64,000 bases of DNA from W-Chloroflexi-9 sp045863195 (GTDB lineage: Bacteria > Chloroflexota > Dehalococcoidia > UBA2979). Made by a program: the position numbers and the translations under genes. The number at the start of each line of letters is the position of its first letter. The first letter of the stretch is position 1. Below the pieces are notes generated by a model. That model saw nothing but the letters and a program-made list of their open reading frames with translations, was not told where the DNA came from and did no database searches. Location of the stretch: contig BTUI01000006.1 in assembly GCA_045863195.1 (NCBI GenBank), positions 112,602 through 176,601 on the forward strand, written 5' to 3'. This document shows, in pieces, positions 51,338 through 60,107 of this stretch.

Positions 51338-51450
51338 GTTGGTGCGGCCCCGGCGTTCACGCTCCGCCGCCGATTCCCGTGGGCGCGGCCGATTTGCTGT
51401 AGACTGTCGCATCGGCTGTGCGGGGGTTCTGGCCGCGAGAGGGCGGTTTC

Positions 51451-52116
51451 ATGCCTCGTGAGCAGTTCCATCGGCAGATTGAGGCGCTGATGGACTCCGT
51501 CCTGGAGATGGGGTCCATGGTCGACCACGCGGTGGAGCGGGCCATGCAGGCGCTCCTGGACCGCGACCCGGTCATCGCGCAGGCCGTCGTCCGTGACGAC
51601 GCCGCGCTCAACGCCAAGAACTTCGAGTGCCAGAACGACTGCGTGCATCTGCTCGCGCAGCAGGCGCCGATGGCGCGTGACCTCCGCCTCATCGTCTCCG
51701 TCACCGCGATCATGACCGACCTCGAGCGCATGGGTGACCACGCCGAGGGCATCGCCCGCATCGTCCTGATGATGCAGGACGAGCCGCTCGTGAAGCCGCT
51801 CGTCGACATCCCGATCATGGCGAAACAGGCGCGCGAGATGGCCCGCAAGGCCGTCCAGGCGTTCGTGGATCAGGACGTGGACGCCGCCTTCGCCGTCGGC
51901 CAGGCGGACGACATCGTGGATGGCCTGTACGACCAGATCTACCAGGACCTGATCCAGGTCATGATCGGCGACCCCTCCACCATCGAGCCGAGTACTCACC
52001 TGCTGTGGGTGGCGCACAACCTCGAACGCATCGGGGACCGGGCGACGAACATCGCCGAGCGGACGGTCTACTCCGCGACGGGCAACCTGCCGCAGATGGA
52101 CGTCTCCTCGTACTAG
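51451..52116 (+). CDS. phoU: PhoU-type phosphate-signalling regulator (second copy)
   Basis: The 221-residue PhoU protein has the same two-repeat architecture as the copy at 46562. Its metal motifs are DLERMGDHAEGIARI and NLERIGDRATNIAERTVY, and the start is MPREQFHRQIEALMDSVLEMG. The ATG at 51451 follows GAGAGGGCGG. It lies 113 bases after pstB, where a TAGACT (51400-51405) might serve as a separate -10. Two phoU genes around one pst operon suggest divided roles, for example PhoR control versus transport. Confidence 0.93.
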   Translation: MPREQFHRQIEALMDSVLEMGSMVDHAVERAMQALLDRDPVIAQAVVRDDAALNAKNFECQNDCVHLLAQQAPMARDLRLIVSVTAIMTDLERMGDHAEGIARIVLMMQDEPLVKPLVDIPIMAKQAREMARKAVQAFVDQDVDAAFAVGQADDIVDGLYDQIYQDLIQVMIGDPSTIEPSTHLLWVAHNLERIGDRATNIAERTVYSATGNLPQMDVSSY

Positions 52117-52186
52117 CCGCGCTCGAGGCCACGGCGCCGCCGCCCGCGCTATCCTTGCGATCCCACCCGCGACACCGGGCTGACGC

Positions 52187-53134
52187 ATGACTCCACTCGA
52201 CCGTCGGCGTTTCCTCAGCCTCTCCGCGGGCGCCCTCGGCGCGGCGGTGCTCTCGGCCTGTGGGCAGGACCTCGCGACGCCGGAGCCAGCGGATGAGGTG
52301 CTCACGGGCGGCGCATCGCCGGCGCCCACGGAGGCGCTGCCCGTCCTCACGCCCACGCCGGAGCCCGAACCGCCGGTGATGCCCCGCGGGCATGAGGTAC
52401 TCGTCCTGGCGCAGGGCACCGAGTACGAGGCGACCGGCCTGATCTTCCACAGCGGACGCCCCGGCCCGCGCTTCATGGTCCTGGGCGGCGTGCACGGCAA
52501 CGAGCCCGGCGGCTGGATGGCGGCCGAGTCGATCGCGGAGTGGGAGGTGCAGCAGGGCGTCCTGATCGTCCTGCCGCGCCTCAACCACCGCTCCGCAGCG
52601 GCGTTCGAGCGCACGCTGGACGGGTACGGCGACCTCAACCGCCTCTACCCGGGCGACCGGAACGGCCCGCCCATGGCGCACATGGCGGCGGATGTGGTCG
52701 CGATCGCGGAGGAGTGGCGGCCGCACTGGCTGTTCGACCTGCACGAGTCATGGGGCTTCTTCAACGAGCGCGGCGCGAACGGCGGCACCGCGTTCATCGG
52801 CCAGACCGTGACGAGCGCGGGCCCGGCGACGGCGCTCGACTTCGTGAGCGCGGCGGTGGAGGCGGTGAACGGCCGCATCACGACGCGGGAGCAACTCACG
52901 ATGCGCAACCGCCCCGGGGGGAACTTCGGCGGCGGAGGCGCCTTCGGTGACCGCGACGACCTCGGCAACTTCGGCGGGCGTCGAGGCTCATCCTCGTTGT
53001 CGCTCGGGCGGTTCGTGCCGGGGCTGAACCCGGTCCTGGTGGAGATGGGCCAGATGAACCAGCCGGAGTCGCGACGCTCCGAACTCCACCAGATGCTGGT
53101 GCGGGAGATGCTCGACCGCCTCGAGATGACCTAG
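52187..53134 (+). CDS. M14/AstE-type zinc hydrolase lipoprotein
   Basis: The 315-residue protein carries a Tat-like, lipidated signal (DRRRFLSLSAGALGAA, LSAC) and a Pro/Thr-rich linker. The catalytic domain shows zinc ligands of the succinylglutamate desuccinylase/aspartoacylase branch of M14: GGVHGNEPGGW (His103, Glu106) and WLFDLHES (His186). It may remove acyl or amino acid groups outside the cytoplasm. No Shine-Dalgarno is seen; a TATCCT 37 bases upstream may be the -10. The substrate is unknown. Confidence 0.8.
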   Translation: MTPLDRRRFLSLSAGALGAAVLSACGQDLATPEPADEVLTGGASPAPTEALPVLTPTPEPEPPVMPRGHEVLVLAQGTEYEATGLIFHSGRPGPRFMVLGGVHGNEPGGWMAAESIAEWEVQQGVLIVLPRLNHRSAAAFERTLDGYGDLNRLYPGDRNGPPMAHMAADVVAIAEEWRPHWLFDLHESWGFFNERGANGGTAFIGQTVTSAGPATALDFVSAAVEAVNGRITTREQLTMRNRPGGNFGGGGAFGDRDDLGNFGGRRGSSSLSLGRFVPGLNPVLVEMGQMNQPESRRSELHQMLVREMLDRLEMT

Positions 53135-53224
53135 CCCCGGCGCCCTCCGCGGCCCCGTCCGCGCCCTCGCCCGGTGCTATCGTGACGGCCCCGGGCGCGC
53201 TGCCCGCGGACTGGAGGCCGCCCG

Positions 53225-54127
53225 ATGCGATTTGCCGCCTGGCCCGGACTTGCCGCCCCATGGGCGGAAGTGCTGGAGATCTCCCGTCACCTGGAGCGCA
53301 CCGGATGGGACGGCCTCTACTTCGCCGACCACTTCATGCCGAACCAGGACGATGTCAGCGGCCCCACGCAGGAGGGCTGGACCTCCGTCGCCGCCATCGC
53401 GGCGCTGGTGCCGCGGTTGCGGATCGGCACGCTGGTGACCGGCAACACCTACCGGCACCCGGCGGTGTTGGCGAAGATGGCGGCGCAGGTCGACATCATC
53501 AGCGGCGGGCGCCTGGTGCTCGGCCTCGGCGCTGCCTGGCAGCAGAACGAGCACGAGAAATACGGCATCGAGTTCGGCACCGTCGGCTGGCGGATGAAAC
53601 GGCTCGAGGAAAGCGTGCAGATCGTGAAGTCACTCTTCACGAACGAGCGCACCACGTTCGCGGGCAAGCACTACACCATCACGGACGCCCCGCTGGCGCC
53701 GAAGCCGGTGCAGGCGGGTGGCCCACCGCTGCTCATCGGCGGCGGCGGCGAGCAGGTGACGCTCCGCATTGCCGCGACGTACGCGGACGAGTGGAACGTC
53801 TGGGGCTCGCCCGGCACGCTCGCGCGGAAGGGTGCGGTGCTGGAGCAGCACTGCGAGAAGGTCGGGCGCGACCCGGCCACGATCCGGCGCAGCGCGCAGG
53901 CGATCCTCGTCCTGAGCGACGACGCCGATCTGGTCGCGCGGGCGCGCGAGCGCTCCCGGCAGCCGCTGCTCGCCGGCGGTGTCGACGAGGTCGTCGACAC
54001 GCTCGGCCAGTACGCGGAAGCGGGCGTGGACGAGTACATCGTCCCGAACGCGGGCCTCGGGTCGCTCGATCGCCAGCGCGAGACGTACGACCGCTTCATG
54101 CGGGATGTGGTGAGCCAGCTCAAATGA
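53225..54127 (+). CDS. Luciferase-like monooxygenase (F420 or FMN type)
   Basis: The 300-residue TIM-barrel flavoprotein shows the LLM features WDGLYFADHF, RLRIGTLVTGNTYRHPAVLAK, GGRLVLGLGAAWQQNEHEKYGI and PPLLIGGGGEQVTLRIAA. Such enzymes use F420 or FMN to oxidise or reduce small organic molecules. GGAGG lies eight bases before the ATG at 53225. The methyltransferase gene overlaps its end (ATGA), so the two enzymes are probably made together and may act in one pathway. Confidence 0.87.
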   Translation: MRFAAWPGLAAPWAEVLEISRHLERTGWDGLYFADHFMPNQDDVSGPTQEGWTSVAAIAALVPRLRIGTLVTGNTYRHPAVLAKMAAQVDIISGGRLVLGLGAAWQQNEHEKYGIEFGTVGWRMKRLEESVQIVKSLFTNERTTFAGKHYTITDAPLAPKPVQAGGPPLLIGGGGEQVTLRIAATYADEWNVWGSPGTLARKGAVLEQHCEKVGRDPATIRRSAQAILVLSDDADLVARARERSRQPLLAGGVDEVVDTLGQYAEAGVDEYIVPNAGLGSLDRQRETYDRFMRDVVSQLK

Positions 54128-54936
54128 CCCTCCCCAGCGATCGTTACACCCACGGCCATCACGCCTCCGTGGTGGGCCAGCACGCACGCCGCACTGCGGA
54201 GCGCGACGCCGCCTACCTCCTCCCGTACCTCCAACCGGGGATGCGCCTGCTCGATGTCGGTTGCGGGCCCGGCACGATCACCAGCGGCCTCGCCCGCGCC
54301 GTCGCCCCCGGCGAGGTCGTGGGGATCGATGTCGTGCCGGCGGTGGTGGAGCAGGCGCGCGGCCACCTCGCGGAGACCGGGCTGACGAACATGCGCTTCG
54401 AGGAGGGCAGCGTGTACGCGCTGGCCTTCGAGGACGCCTCCTTCGCCGTCGTGCACGCGCACCAGGTCCTGCAGCACCTCGCCCGGCCGGTCGAGGCCGC
54501 GCGCGAGATGCGGCGCGTGCTGCGCCCCGGCGGCATCGCCGCCGTGCGCGACGCGGACTACGCCACGATGATCGGCTGGCCGCGGCTGCCGGAGCTCGAC
54601 CGCTGGCTGGAGGTCTACCACGCCGTGGCGGCGCGCAACGGCGCGGACGCGGACGCCGGTCGCCGCCTCGGCGCCTGGCTCCGCGAAGCGGGGTTCGAGG
54701 ATGTCCACACCACGGCGACGGCGGTGACGTTCGCAGACCGCGACAGCGTCCTCAACTGGGGCGACTCCTGGGCTGACCGCGTGACGCACTCCAGCCTCGC
54801 GGAGCAGGCCGTGGAGTACGGCCTCGCCACGCGCGATGACCTGGAGGCGATCGCCGCGGGCTGGCGGGCGTGGGCGCGTGCGAACGATGCCTTCTTCGCC
54901 TACGTGAACGTCGAGTGCGTCGCCTTCCGCCCGTAG
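54124..54936 (+). CDS. Class I SAM-dependent methyltransferase
   Basis: The 270-residue protein has the SAM motif LLDVGCGPGTITSGLA, motif II-like VVGIDVVPAVVEQA, VVHAHQVLQHLARP and RVLRPGGIAAVRDADY. It resembles UbiE/Coq5-like small-molecule methyltransferases. Its ATG overlaps the LLM stop. Its stop and the M20 gene stop are convergent and only 12 bases apart. The substrate is unknown. Confidence 0.87.
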   Translation: MTLPSDRYTHGHHASVVGQHARRTAERDAAYLLPYLQPGMRLLDVGCGPGTITSGLARAVAPGEVVGIDVVPAVVEQARGHLAETGLTNMRFEEGSVYALAFEDASFAVVHAHQVLQHLARPVEAAREMRRVLRPGGIAAVRDADYATMIGWPRLPELDRWLEVYHAVAARNGADADAGRRLGAWLREAGFEDVHTTATAVTFADRDSVLNWGDSWADRVTHSSLAEQAVEYGLATRDDLEAIAAGWRAWARANDAFFAYVNVECVAFRP

Positions 54937-54948
54937 CGATCAGCGCGT

Positions 54949-56259
54949 TCAGGTGCAGGCGCGCCGCACGACCTCGAACATCAACTCGAGGCCCATGTTG
55001 AAGTTCGCGACGGTGATGAACTCGTCGTTCGCGTGGAAGCCATCGCGCTCCGCCTGCGACAGCAGGCACGGGATGAAGCCGTAGGCCGGGATGCCCAGCG
55101 GGCGCATGAAGCGGTTGTCGGTGCCCACGATCGCCGTCGAGGGCACGACCACGGCGTCCTCGAACGCCTCGGTCAGCACGTCCTCGATGATGCGCGCCAG
55201 CGGCGTGTCCCACGAGGAGACGGCGACGTCCGGCTCGTCCGGGTAGACGTACGTCACCTCCACGCGCGGGTCGTCGATGCGGGCCTCCACGGCCTGCTTC
55301 CACGCCTCGCGCGACTGCCCCGCGACGAGGCGGCAGTCGATCACCGCCTCCGCGCGCGCCGGGATGACGTTCGACTTGATGCCGGCGTCCAGCATCGTGA
55401 CGTTCAGCGTGTTGCTGAACGCCGCCTCCGTGTCCGGGCTCGCCTTCAGCAGTAGCTCCAGCGCGGCGCGGTCCTCGATGTCCGCGACCAGGCCGGCCGC
55501 CTGCAGGCGCTCGAGGTACGCGCGCCCGATCGGGCTGATCGCGAGGCCACGGTCCCACTCCACGAGGCGCTGGAGCGCCCGCAGGAGGCGTACCGCGGGG
55601 TTGTCCGCCGCCGGCTTGCTCCCGTGGCCGGGGATGCCCGTGGTGACCAGACGGAGCGGGCTGAGTTGCTTCTCGGAGACCGCGACCTCGAACAAGCGGG
55701 CCGGTTGGCCGCCGAAGACATCCACGCCACAGGCGCCCTCGTTCAGGCAGTACTCCACCTGGAAGAGGTCGGGCCGGTGTCGCACCAGCCATGCCATGCC
55801 CTGTGAACTCCCCACCTCCTCGTCCGGCACGGCGAGGAAGACGAGGTCGCGTCGGAGCGGCAGTCCGAGGCGCTTCGCGAGGATGACCGCGAAGAGGTGC
55901 ATGACGGCGGTCGACTTCATGTCGACCGCGCCGCGGCCGTACACGCGGCCATCGCGCAGGGCGCCCTCGAACGGCGGCACGCCCCAGAAGGGGGCGTCCA
56001 CGGGCACCACGTCCGTGTGGTTCGCGAGCATCAGCGCGCCGCCGCGGCCGTCGCCCGGCAGCCGGGCGACGACCGCCTCGCGCCCCGGTGCCGTCTCGAT
56101 GTACTCGCAGGCGATGCCCTCCGCCTCCAGCAGGCGTCCGAGGAACCGTGCGGCAGGGGCCTCCTGCCCGGGCGGGTTGGAGGTGTCGATGCGCAGGTAG
56201 GCGCGGAACACCTCCAGCGCCTCGGCGGCCACCGCGCTCCAGTCCGGTCGGTCGGGCAT
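54949..56259 (-). CDS. M20 family metallopeptidase
   Basis: The 436-residue di-zinc hydrolase has ANHTDVVPVD, GRGAVDMKSTAV (bridging Asp) and LAVPDEEVGSSQGM (catalytic Glu). Later it carries TTGIPGHGSKP in the lid domain, SNVIPARAEAVIDCR and TDNRFMRP. It probably removes acyl groups or hydrolyses dipeptides in the cytosol. The ATG at 56259 gives the family-like start; the GNAT gene diverges 71 bases away. Confidence 0.9.
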   Translation of the reverse strand: MPDRPDWSAVAAEALEVFRAYLRIDTSNPPGQEAPAARFLGRLLEAEGIACEYIETAPGREAVVARLPGDGRGGALMLANHTDVVPVDAPFWGVPPFEGALRDGRVYGRGAVDMKSTAVMHLFAVILAKRLGLPLRRDLVFLAVPDEEVGSSQGMAWLVRHRPDLFQVEYCLNEGACGVDVFGGQPARLFEVAVSEKQLSPLRLVTTGIPGHGSKPAADNPAVRLLRALQRLVEWDRGLAISPIGRAYLERLQAAGLVADIEDRAALELLLKASPDTEAAFSNTLNVTMLDAGIKSNVIPARAEAVIDCRLVAGQSREAWKQAVEARIDDPRVEVTYVYPDEPDVAVSSWDTPLARIIEDVLTEAFEDAVVVPSTAIVGTDNRFMRPLGIPAYGFIPCLLSQAERDGFHANDEFITVANFNMGLELMFEVVRRACT

Positions 56260-56330
56260 GCCGGCGGGTTCCCTTCGTGCCTTGGTCGGGCCATGATACG
56301 GGCGGCCGCGCGCCGCGGAGGGGAGCCTGC

Positions 56331-56789
56331 ATGCCGTTCGAGGTCAGCATCATCCGCACGCCGGAGGAGATGGCCGCCGCGCTGGCCGTGCGGATGCGGG
56401 TGTTCGTGGAAGAGCAGCACGTCCCCGTGGAGGAGGAGGTCGACCGGTACGACGCCGACCCCCGTACGAACGACCTCGCCGTCCACGTCCTCGGCCGGCT
56501 GGACGGCACGCCCATCGCCACGGCCCGTCTGCTCCTCGATGCCCACGCCGGCGAATATCCCCATATCGGGCGCGTGGCCGTGCTGCGCGAGCACCGCGGC
56601 GGCGGCTATGGCGCGGCGGTGATGCGCGCGCTACACGCGGAGGCGCGGCGGCGCGGGTTCGCGGGCATCACGCTCTCCGCTCAGACGCACGCCATCCCGT
56701 TCTACGAGCGCCTGGGGTATGTCGCACGGGGGCCGGTGTACCTCGACGCCGGGATCGACCACCGGGACATGGATCTCACCTTCGACTGA
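56331..56789 (+). CDS. GNAT family N-acetyltransferase
   Basis: The 152-residue protein is of the ElaA/YjcF-like GNAT type. MRVFVEEQHVPVEEEVDRYD is characteristic, GRVAVLREHRGGGYGAAVM is the acetyl-CoA loop, and AIPFYERLGYVARGPVYLDAGIDH closes the fold. GAGGGGAG precedes the ATG at 56331. The acceptor molecule is unknown. Confidence 0.92.
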   Translation: MPFEVSIIRTPEEMAAALAVRMRVFVEEQHVPVEEEVDRYDADPRTNDLAVHVLGRLDGTPIATARLLLDAHAGEYPHIGRVAVLREHRGGGYGAAVMRALHAEARRRGFAGITLSAQTHAIPFYERLGYVARGPVYLDAGIDHRDMDLTFD

Positions 56790-56827
56790 GGCGCGGCCGG
56801 CGCGAGCGCCATCGGGCGGTGACGCAG

Positions 56828-56853
56828 AAGAGGCCCCCTTGCGGGGGCCTCTT
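56828..56853. terminator. Bidirectional terminator between GNAT and dppC
   Basis: AAGAGGCCCCC and GGGGGCCTCTT form a perfect 11-pair stem with a TTGC loop. It lies between convergent stops at 56789 (+) and 56877 (-), so it likely serves both. Confidence 0.85.
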
Positions 56854-56876
56854 CGTGTGAGCGGACGGTGCGCCGG

Positions 56877-57809
56877 TTAGCGCGTGCCCCGCAGGCGCGG
56901 GTCCAGTTCGTCGCGCAGGGCGTCGCCGAACATGTTCGTGGCGAACACCACGATGGAGATTGCGAAGCCCGGCAGCAGCGCCAGACGCGGGTTGGTCTGG
57001 AAGAACGTCTGGCCGGAGCCGGTGAGCATGGCGCCCCAGGACGGGGTCGGCGGCTGCGCGCCGATGCCGAGGAAGGAGAGCGAAGCCTCCACGACGATCG
57101 CCAGCGCCACCACGTAGGAGGCGAGGACGATGATCGGGGCGACCACGTTCGGGAGGATGTGGCGCAGCATGATGCGGGCGTTCGTCGCGCCCAGGCTGCG
57201 GGCAGCCTCCACGTACACGTCCTGCCGGACCGAGAGCACGGAGCCGCGGACGACGCGGACCGGGCGCGGGATCGAGAGGAACGCGAGGATCCAGAAGGCC
57301 TTCATGACGCCGGGGCCGGTGACGGACACCACGGCGATGGCGAGGACCAGCAGCGGGATGGTCTGCAGCAGGTCGATCGCGCGCTGGACGATGAGGTCGA
57401 ACTTGCCGCCCGCGTACGCGGACACCAGGCCGACGATCGTACCCAGCGAGATCGAGATGACCGCGACGCCCAGTCCGAAGAAGACCGAGATCTGCGCGCC
57501 CTTGATCAGGCGGCTGTACATGTCACGGCCAAGCTCGTCCGTGCCCAGGATGTAGAACCGCTGTCCGTCCCGGGACTCCGACATGAAGCCCAGCAGGCGG
57601 TCCGAGCCCTTGAAGACCTCCGGGTCGTGCATCAGGATCACGCCGGTCCAACCACCAATGGCGGTCAGCACCAGGCCCAGGCACATGAGGCCGGCAAACG
57701 CGCCGATCGGGCGCTTGCGGGCGAACTTCAGCAGTCGCTTGCGGGCCGCGGCAAGCGAGCCCGGTCCGCTGGCTGGTTGCGCAAGCGTCCCAGCAGTGGA
57801 TGCAGCCAT
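56877..57809 (-). CDS. DppC-type ABC permease (copy downstream of DppB)
   Basis: The 310-residue permease has an N-terminal soluble stretch, then LGTDELGRDMYSRLIKGAQISVFFGLGV, an EAARSLGATNARIMLRHILPN EAA loop and ASLSFLGIGAQPPTPSWG. It is about 80% identical by eye to the other DppC at 59053, differing mainly in the N-terminal 30 residues and membrane helix 1. GGAGGGG lies upstream of the ATG at 57809. It follows the DppB gene by 54 bases. Confidence 0.92.
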   Translation of the reverse strand: MAASTAGTLAQPASGPGSLAAARKRLLKFARKRPIGAFAGLMCLGLVLTAIGGWTGVILMHDPEVFKGSDRLLGFMSESRDGQRFYILGTDELGRDMYSRLIKGAQISVFFGLGVAVISISLGTIVGLVSAYAGGKFDLIVQRAIDLLQTIPLLVLAIAVVSVTGPGVMKAFWILAFLSIPRPVRVVRGSVLSVRQDVYVEAARSLGATNARIMLRHILPNVVAPIIVLASYVVALAIVVEASLSFLGIGAQPPTPSWGAMLTGSGQTFFQTNPRLALLPGFAISIVVFATNMFGDALRDELDPRLRGTR

Positions 57810-57863
57810 GTTCCCCTCCGAACCTTCTCCGGCGCGTGCCGGTTCCTGTTACCGCGAGTCCGT

Positions 57864-58811
57864 CTAGTACCGGATGCGCGGGTCAAGCCACGAGTACGAC
57901 AGGTCCACCAGCAGGTTCACCATCAGCGTGGTGGTGATGATGACCAGCAGGATGCCCTGGACCAGCGGGTAGTCCCGCTGAGTCACGGCGCCGATGAAGT
58001 TACGGCCGATGCCGTTGATGCCCAGCACCGTCTCCACGAGGACGGAACCGCCCACCGTGGTGATGATCTGGAAGCCCAGGAGCGTCACCACCGGGATGAG
58101 CGCGTTGCGGAACGCGTGCCGGAAGATGACCACACCCTCGCGGAGGCCCTTGGCGCGGGCGGTGCGGACGTAGTCCGCGCGCAGCGTCTCAAGCATCGTG
58201 GTGCGGATCATGCGCATGTTCTGCGCCGACAGCGCGGCACCCAGCACGATGGCGCCCGGGCCGAACTGCTGGAGGTTGCCCCACGGGTCGCTGAACGGGC
58301 TCTGGTAGCCCTGTGGCGGGAACCAGCCCAACCATCGGGCGCCGTAGATGATGATCAATGTGGCGAGGAAGAAGTTCGGCATGGAGACGCCGGCGATGGC
58401 GATCATCCGGCCGGTGTAGTCCATCCAGGTGTCCTGCTTCACGGCCGCAATCACGCCGATGGGCACCGAGATCGCGATCCCGATGATGATTGCCATGAGG
58501 CCCAGCTGGATGCTGGAGGGCAGCGCGCCCCGGATCACCTCGGTGACCGGCTTGTTCTGCCAGTAGGACGTGCCCCAGTCGCCGGTGACGATGCCACCGA
58601 GCCACTTCACGTACTGGATCGGTGCGGGCTCGTTGAGGCCCAGCTCCTCGCGCAGCTGTTCAATGAACGCCGGGTCAGCACCCCGGGACTCGCCCATCTG
58701 CGCGGTGATGTAGTCACCCGGCATCACGCGGATCAGCGAGAACACTGCAATGGTCACGAAGATCAGTGTCGGGACCATGAAGATCAGCCGACGGATCAGG
58801 TATCTCTGCAT
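57864..58811 (-). CDS. DppB-type ABC permease
   Basis: The 315-residue permease begins RRLIFMVPTLIFVTIAVFSLIRVMPGD and carries the EAA segment YVRTARAKGLREGVVIFRHAFRNALIPVV. GGAGGGGACGGGG is just upstream of the ATG at 58811; the frame open to 59033 is not conserved. It pairs with the DppC at 56877, and with the second DppC at 59053 if both are used. No Dpp-type ATPase genes are in the window. Confidence 0.93.
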   Translation of the reverse strand: MQRYLIRRLIFMVPTLIFVTIAVFSLIRVMPGDYITAQMGESRGADPAFIEQLREELGLNEPAPIQYVKWLGGIVTGDWGTSYWQNKPVTEVIRGALPSSIQLGLMAIIIGIAISVPIGVIAAVKQDTWMDYTGRMIAIAGVSMPNFFLATLIIIYGARWLGWFPPQGYQSPFSDPWGNLQQFGPGAIVLGAALSAQNMRMIRTTMLETLRADYVRTARAKGLREGVVIFRHAFRNALIPVVTLLGFQIITTVGGSVLVETVLGINGIGRNFIGAVTQRDYPLVQGILLVIITTTLMVNLLVDLSYSWLDPRIRY

Positions 58812-58994
58812 TCCCCGTCCCCTCCAGTGCCGCGCGCTCGGGGGTTGGCTCGCGAGCATCAAGGGATATACCACAATCGCCGCCGCGCGAGGGAGTCTGG
58901 CCGGGAAATCTCCCACACCTTGTCCTGATTTCGCCCCTGGGCGCGCTGGCGTTCCGAACGTCGCGGAGTGATTCTGGTTCCCGTGAGTGACGAA

Positions 58995-59020
58995 ACCGGG
59001 GCCCCGCAAGGGGCCCCGGT
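58995..59020 (-). terminator. Terminator after the second dppC
   Basis: ACCGGGGCCCC and GGGGCCCCGGT form a perfect 11-pair stem with a GCAA loop, 33 bases after the stop at 59053. On the minus strand it is followed by TTTCGTC. It separates this dppC from the dppB-dppC pair. Confidence 0.85.
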
Positions 59021-59052
59021 CGTGTGTCTTCAACCCTGCGCGGAGCGAGGCG

Positions 59053-59988
59053 CTAGCGGGTGCCCCGCAGACGCGGGTCCAGTTCGTCCCGCAGCGAGTC
59101 GCCGAACATGTTCGTGGCGAACACGACGATCGAGATCGCGAAGCCGGGCAGCAGTGCCAGGCGCGGGTCGGTCTGGAAGTAGCTCTGGCCGGAGCCCGTC
59201 AGCATGGCGCCCCAGGACGGCGTCGGCGGCTGCGCGCCCACACCGAGGAACGAGAGCGACGCCTCCACCACGATCGCCAGGGCGATCACGTAGGAGGTGA
59301 GCACGATGATCGGCGCCACCACGTTCGGGAAGATGTGCTGGATCATGATGCGCCAGTTGGTGGCGCCCATGCTCCGTGCCGCCTCGATGTACACCTCTTC
59401 GCGGACGGAGAGGACGGAACCACGGACCACCCGGACCCGGAGCGGGATCGACAGGAACGCGAGGATCCAGAACGCCTTCATCACGCCCGGGCCGGTCACC
59501 GCGACCACCGCAATCGCCAGCACCAGCAGCGGAATCGTCTGCACGAGGTCGATGACCCGCTGCAGCAGCATGTCCAGCGTGCCGCCGACGTAGGCCGAGA
59601 CCAGGCCGATGATGGTGCCCAGCAGCGTGGAGATGAACGCCACGCCCAGGCCGAAGAAGACCGAGATCTGCGCGCCCTTGATCATCCGGCTGTACATGTC
59701 ACGGCCCAGCTCGTCCGTGCCCAGGAGATAGAACCGCTGGCCATCGCGCGAGGTCGACAGGAAGCCGAGCAGGCGGTCGGAGCCCTTGAACTGCTCCGGG
59801 TTGTGGGTGAGCATCACGCCGGTCCAGCCGCCAATGGCGATGACCAGCAGGACGATGCACATCGCGCCGGCGACCGCCCCGACGGGGCGTCGACGACAGA
59901 ATTTCAGAGTGCGTTTCCACGCAGACGCCCACGGGCCTACGGCCCGAGGGGTTTGAGCGAGCGCGCCGGCAGTTGAAGCGCTTGCCAC
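59053..59988 (-). CDS. DppC-type ABC permease (second copy)
   Basis: The 311-residue permease has the same motifs as the copy at 56877: LGTDELGRDMYSRMIKGAQISVFF, EAARSMGATNWRIMIQHIFPN and ASLSFLGVGAQPPTPSWG. The GTG at 59988 follows GGGGGG. It is transcribed before dppB-dppC but separated by a terminator. Two near-identical DppC proteins for one DppB suggest a duplication with possible alternate pore assemblies. Confidence 0.92.
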   Translation of the reverse strand: MASASTAGALAQTPRAVGPWASAWKRTLKFCRRRPVGAVAGAMCIVLLVIAIGGWTGVMLTHNPEQFKGSDRLLGFLSTSRDGQRFYLLGTDELGRDMYSRMIKGAQISVFFGLGVAFISTLLGTIIGLVSAYVGGTLDMLLQRVIDLVQTIPLLVLAIAVVAVTGPGVMKAFWILAFLSIPLRVRVVRGSVLSVREEVYIEAARSMGATNWRIMIQHIFPNVVAPIIVLTSYVIALAIVVEASLSFLGVGAQPPTPSWGAMLTGSGQSYFQTDPRLALLPGFAISIVVFATNMFGDSLRDELDPRLRGTR

Positions 59989-60107
59989 GAAGTACCCCCC
60001 AACAGAACAGACAACAAGTGTCGTGCCCGTCGCCGGGCTGTTCCCCTCAGTTGAGCGGCGGTCTCAAGGCGCTCCCTTCGCAGGCGCGGGATTCGGGATG
60101 CGTTCTA

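Noticed and set aside
56868..58928. 686-codon plus-strand frame opposite dppC-dppB
   Set aside because: His/Asp/Arg-rich shadow of conserved permease genes.
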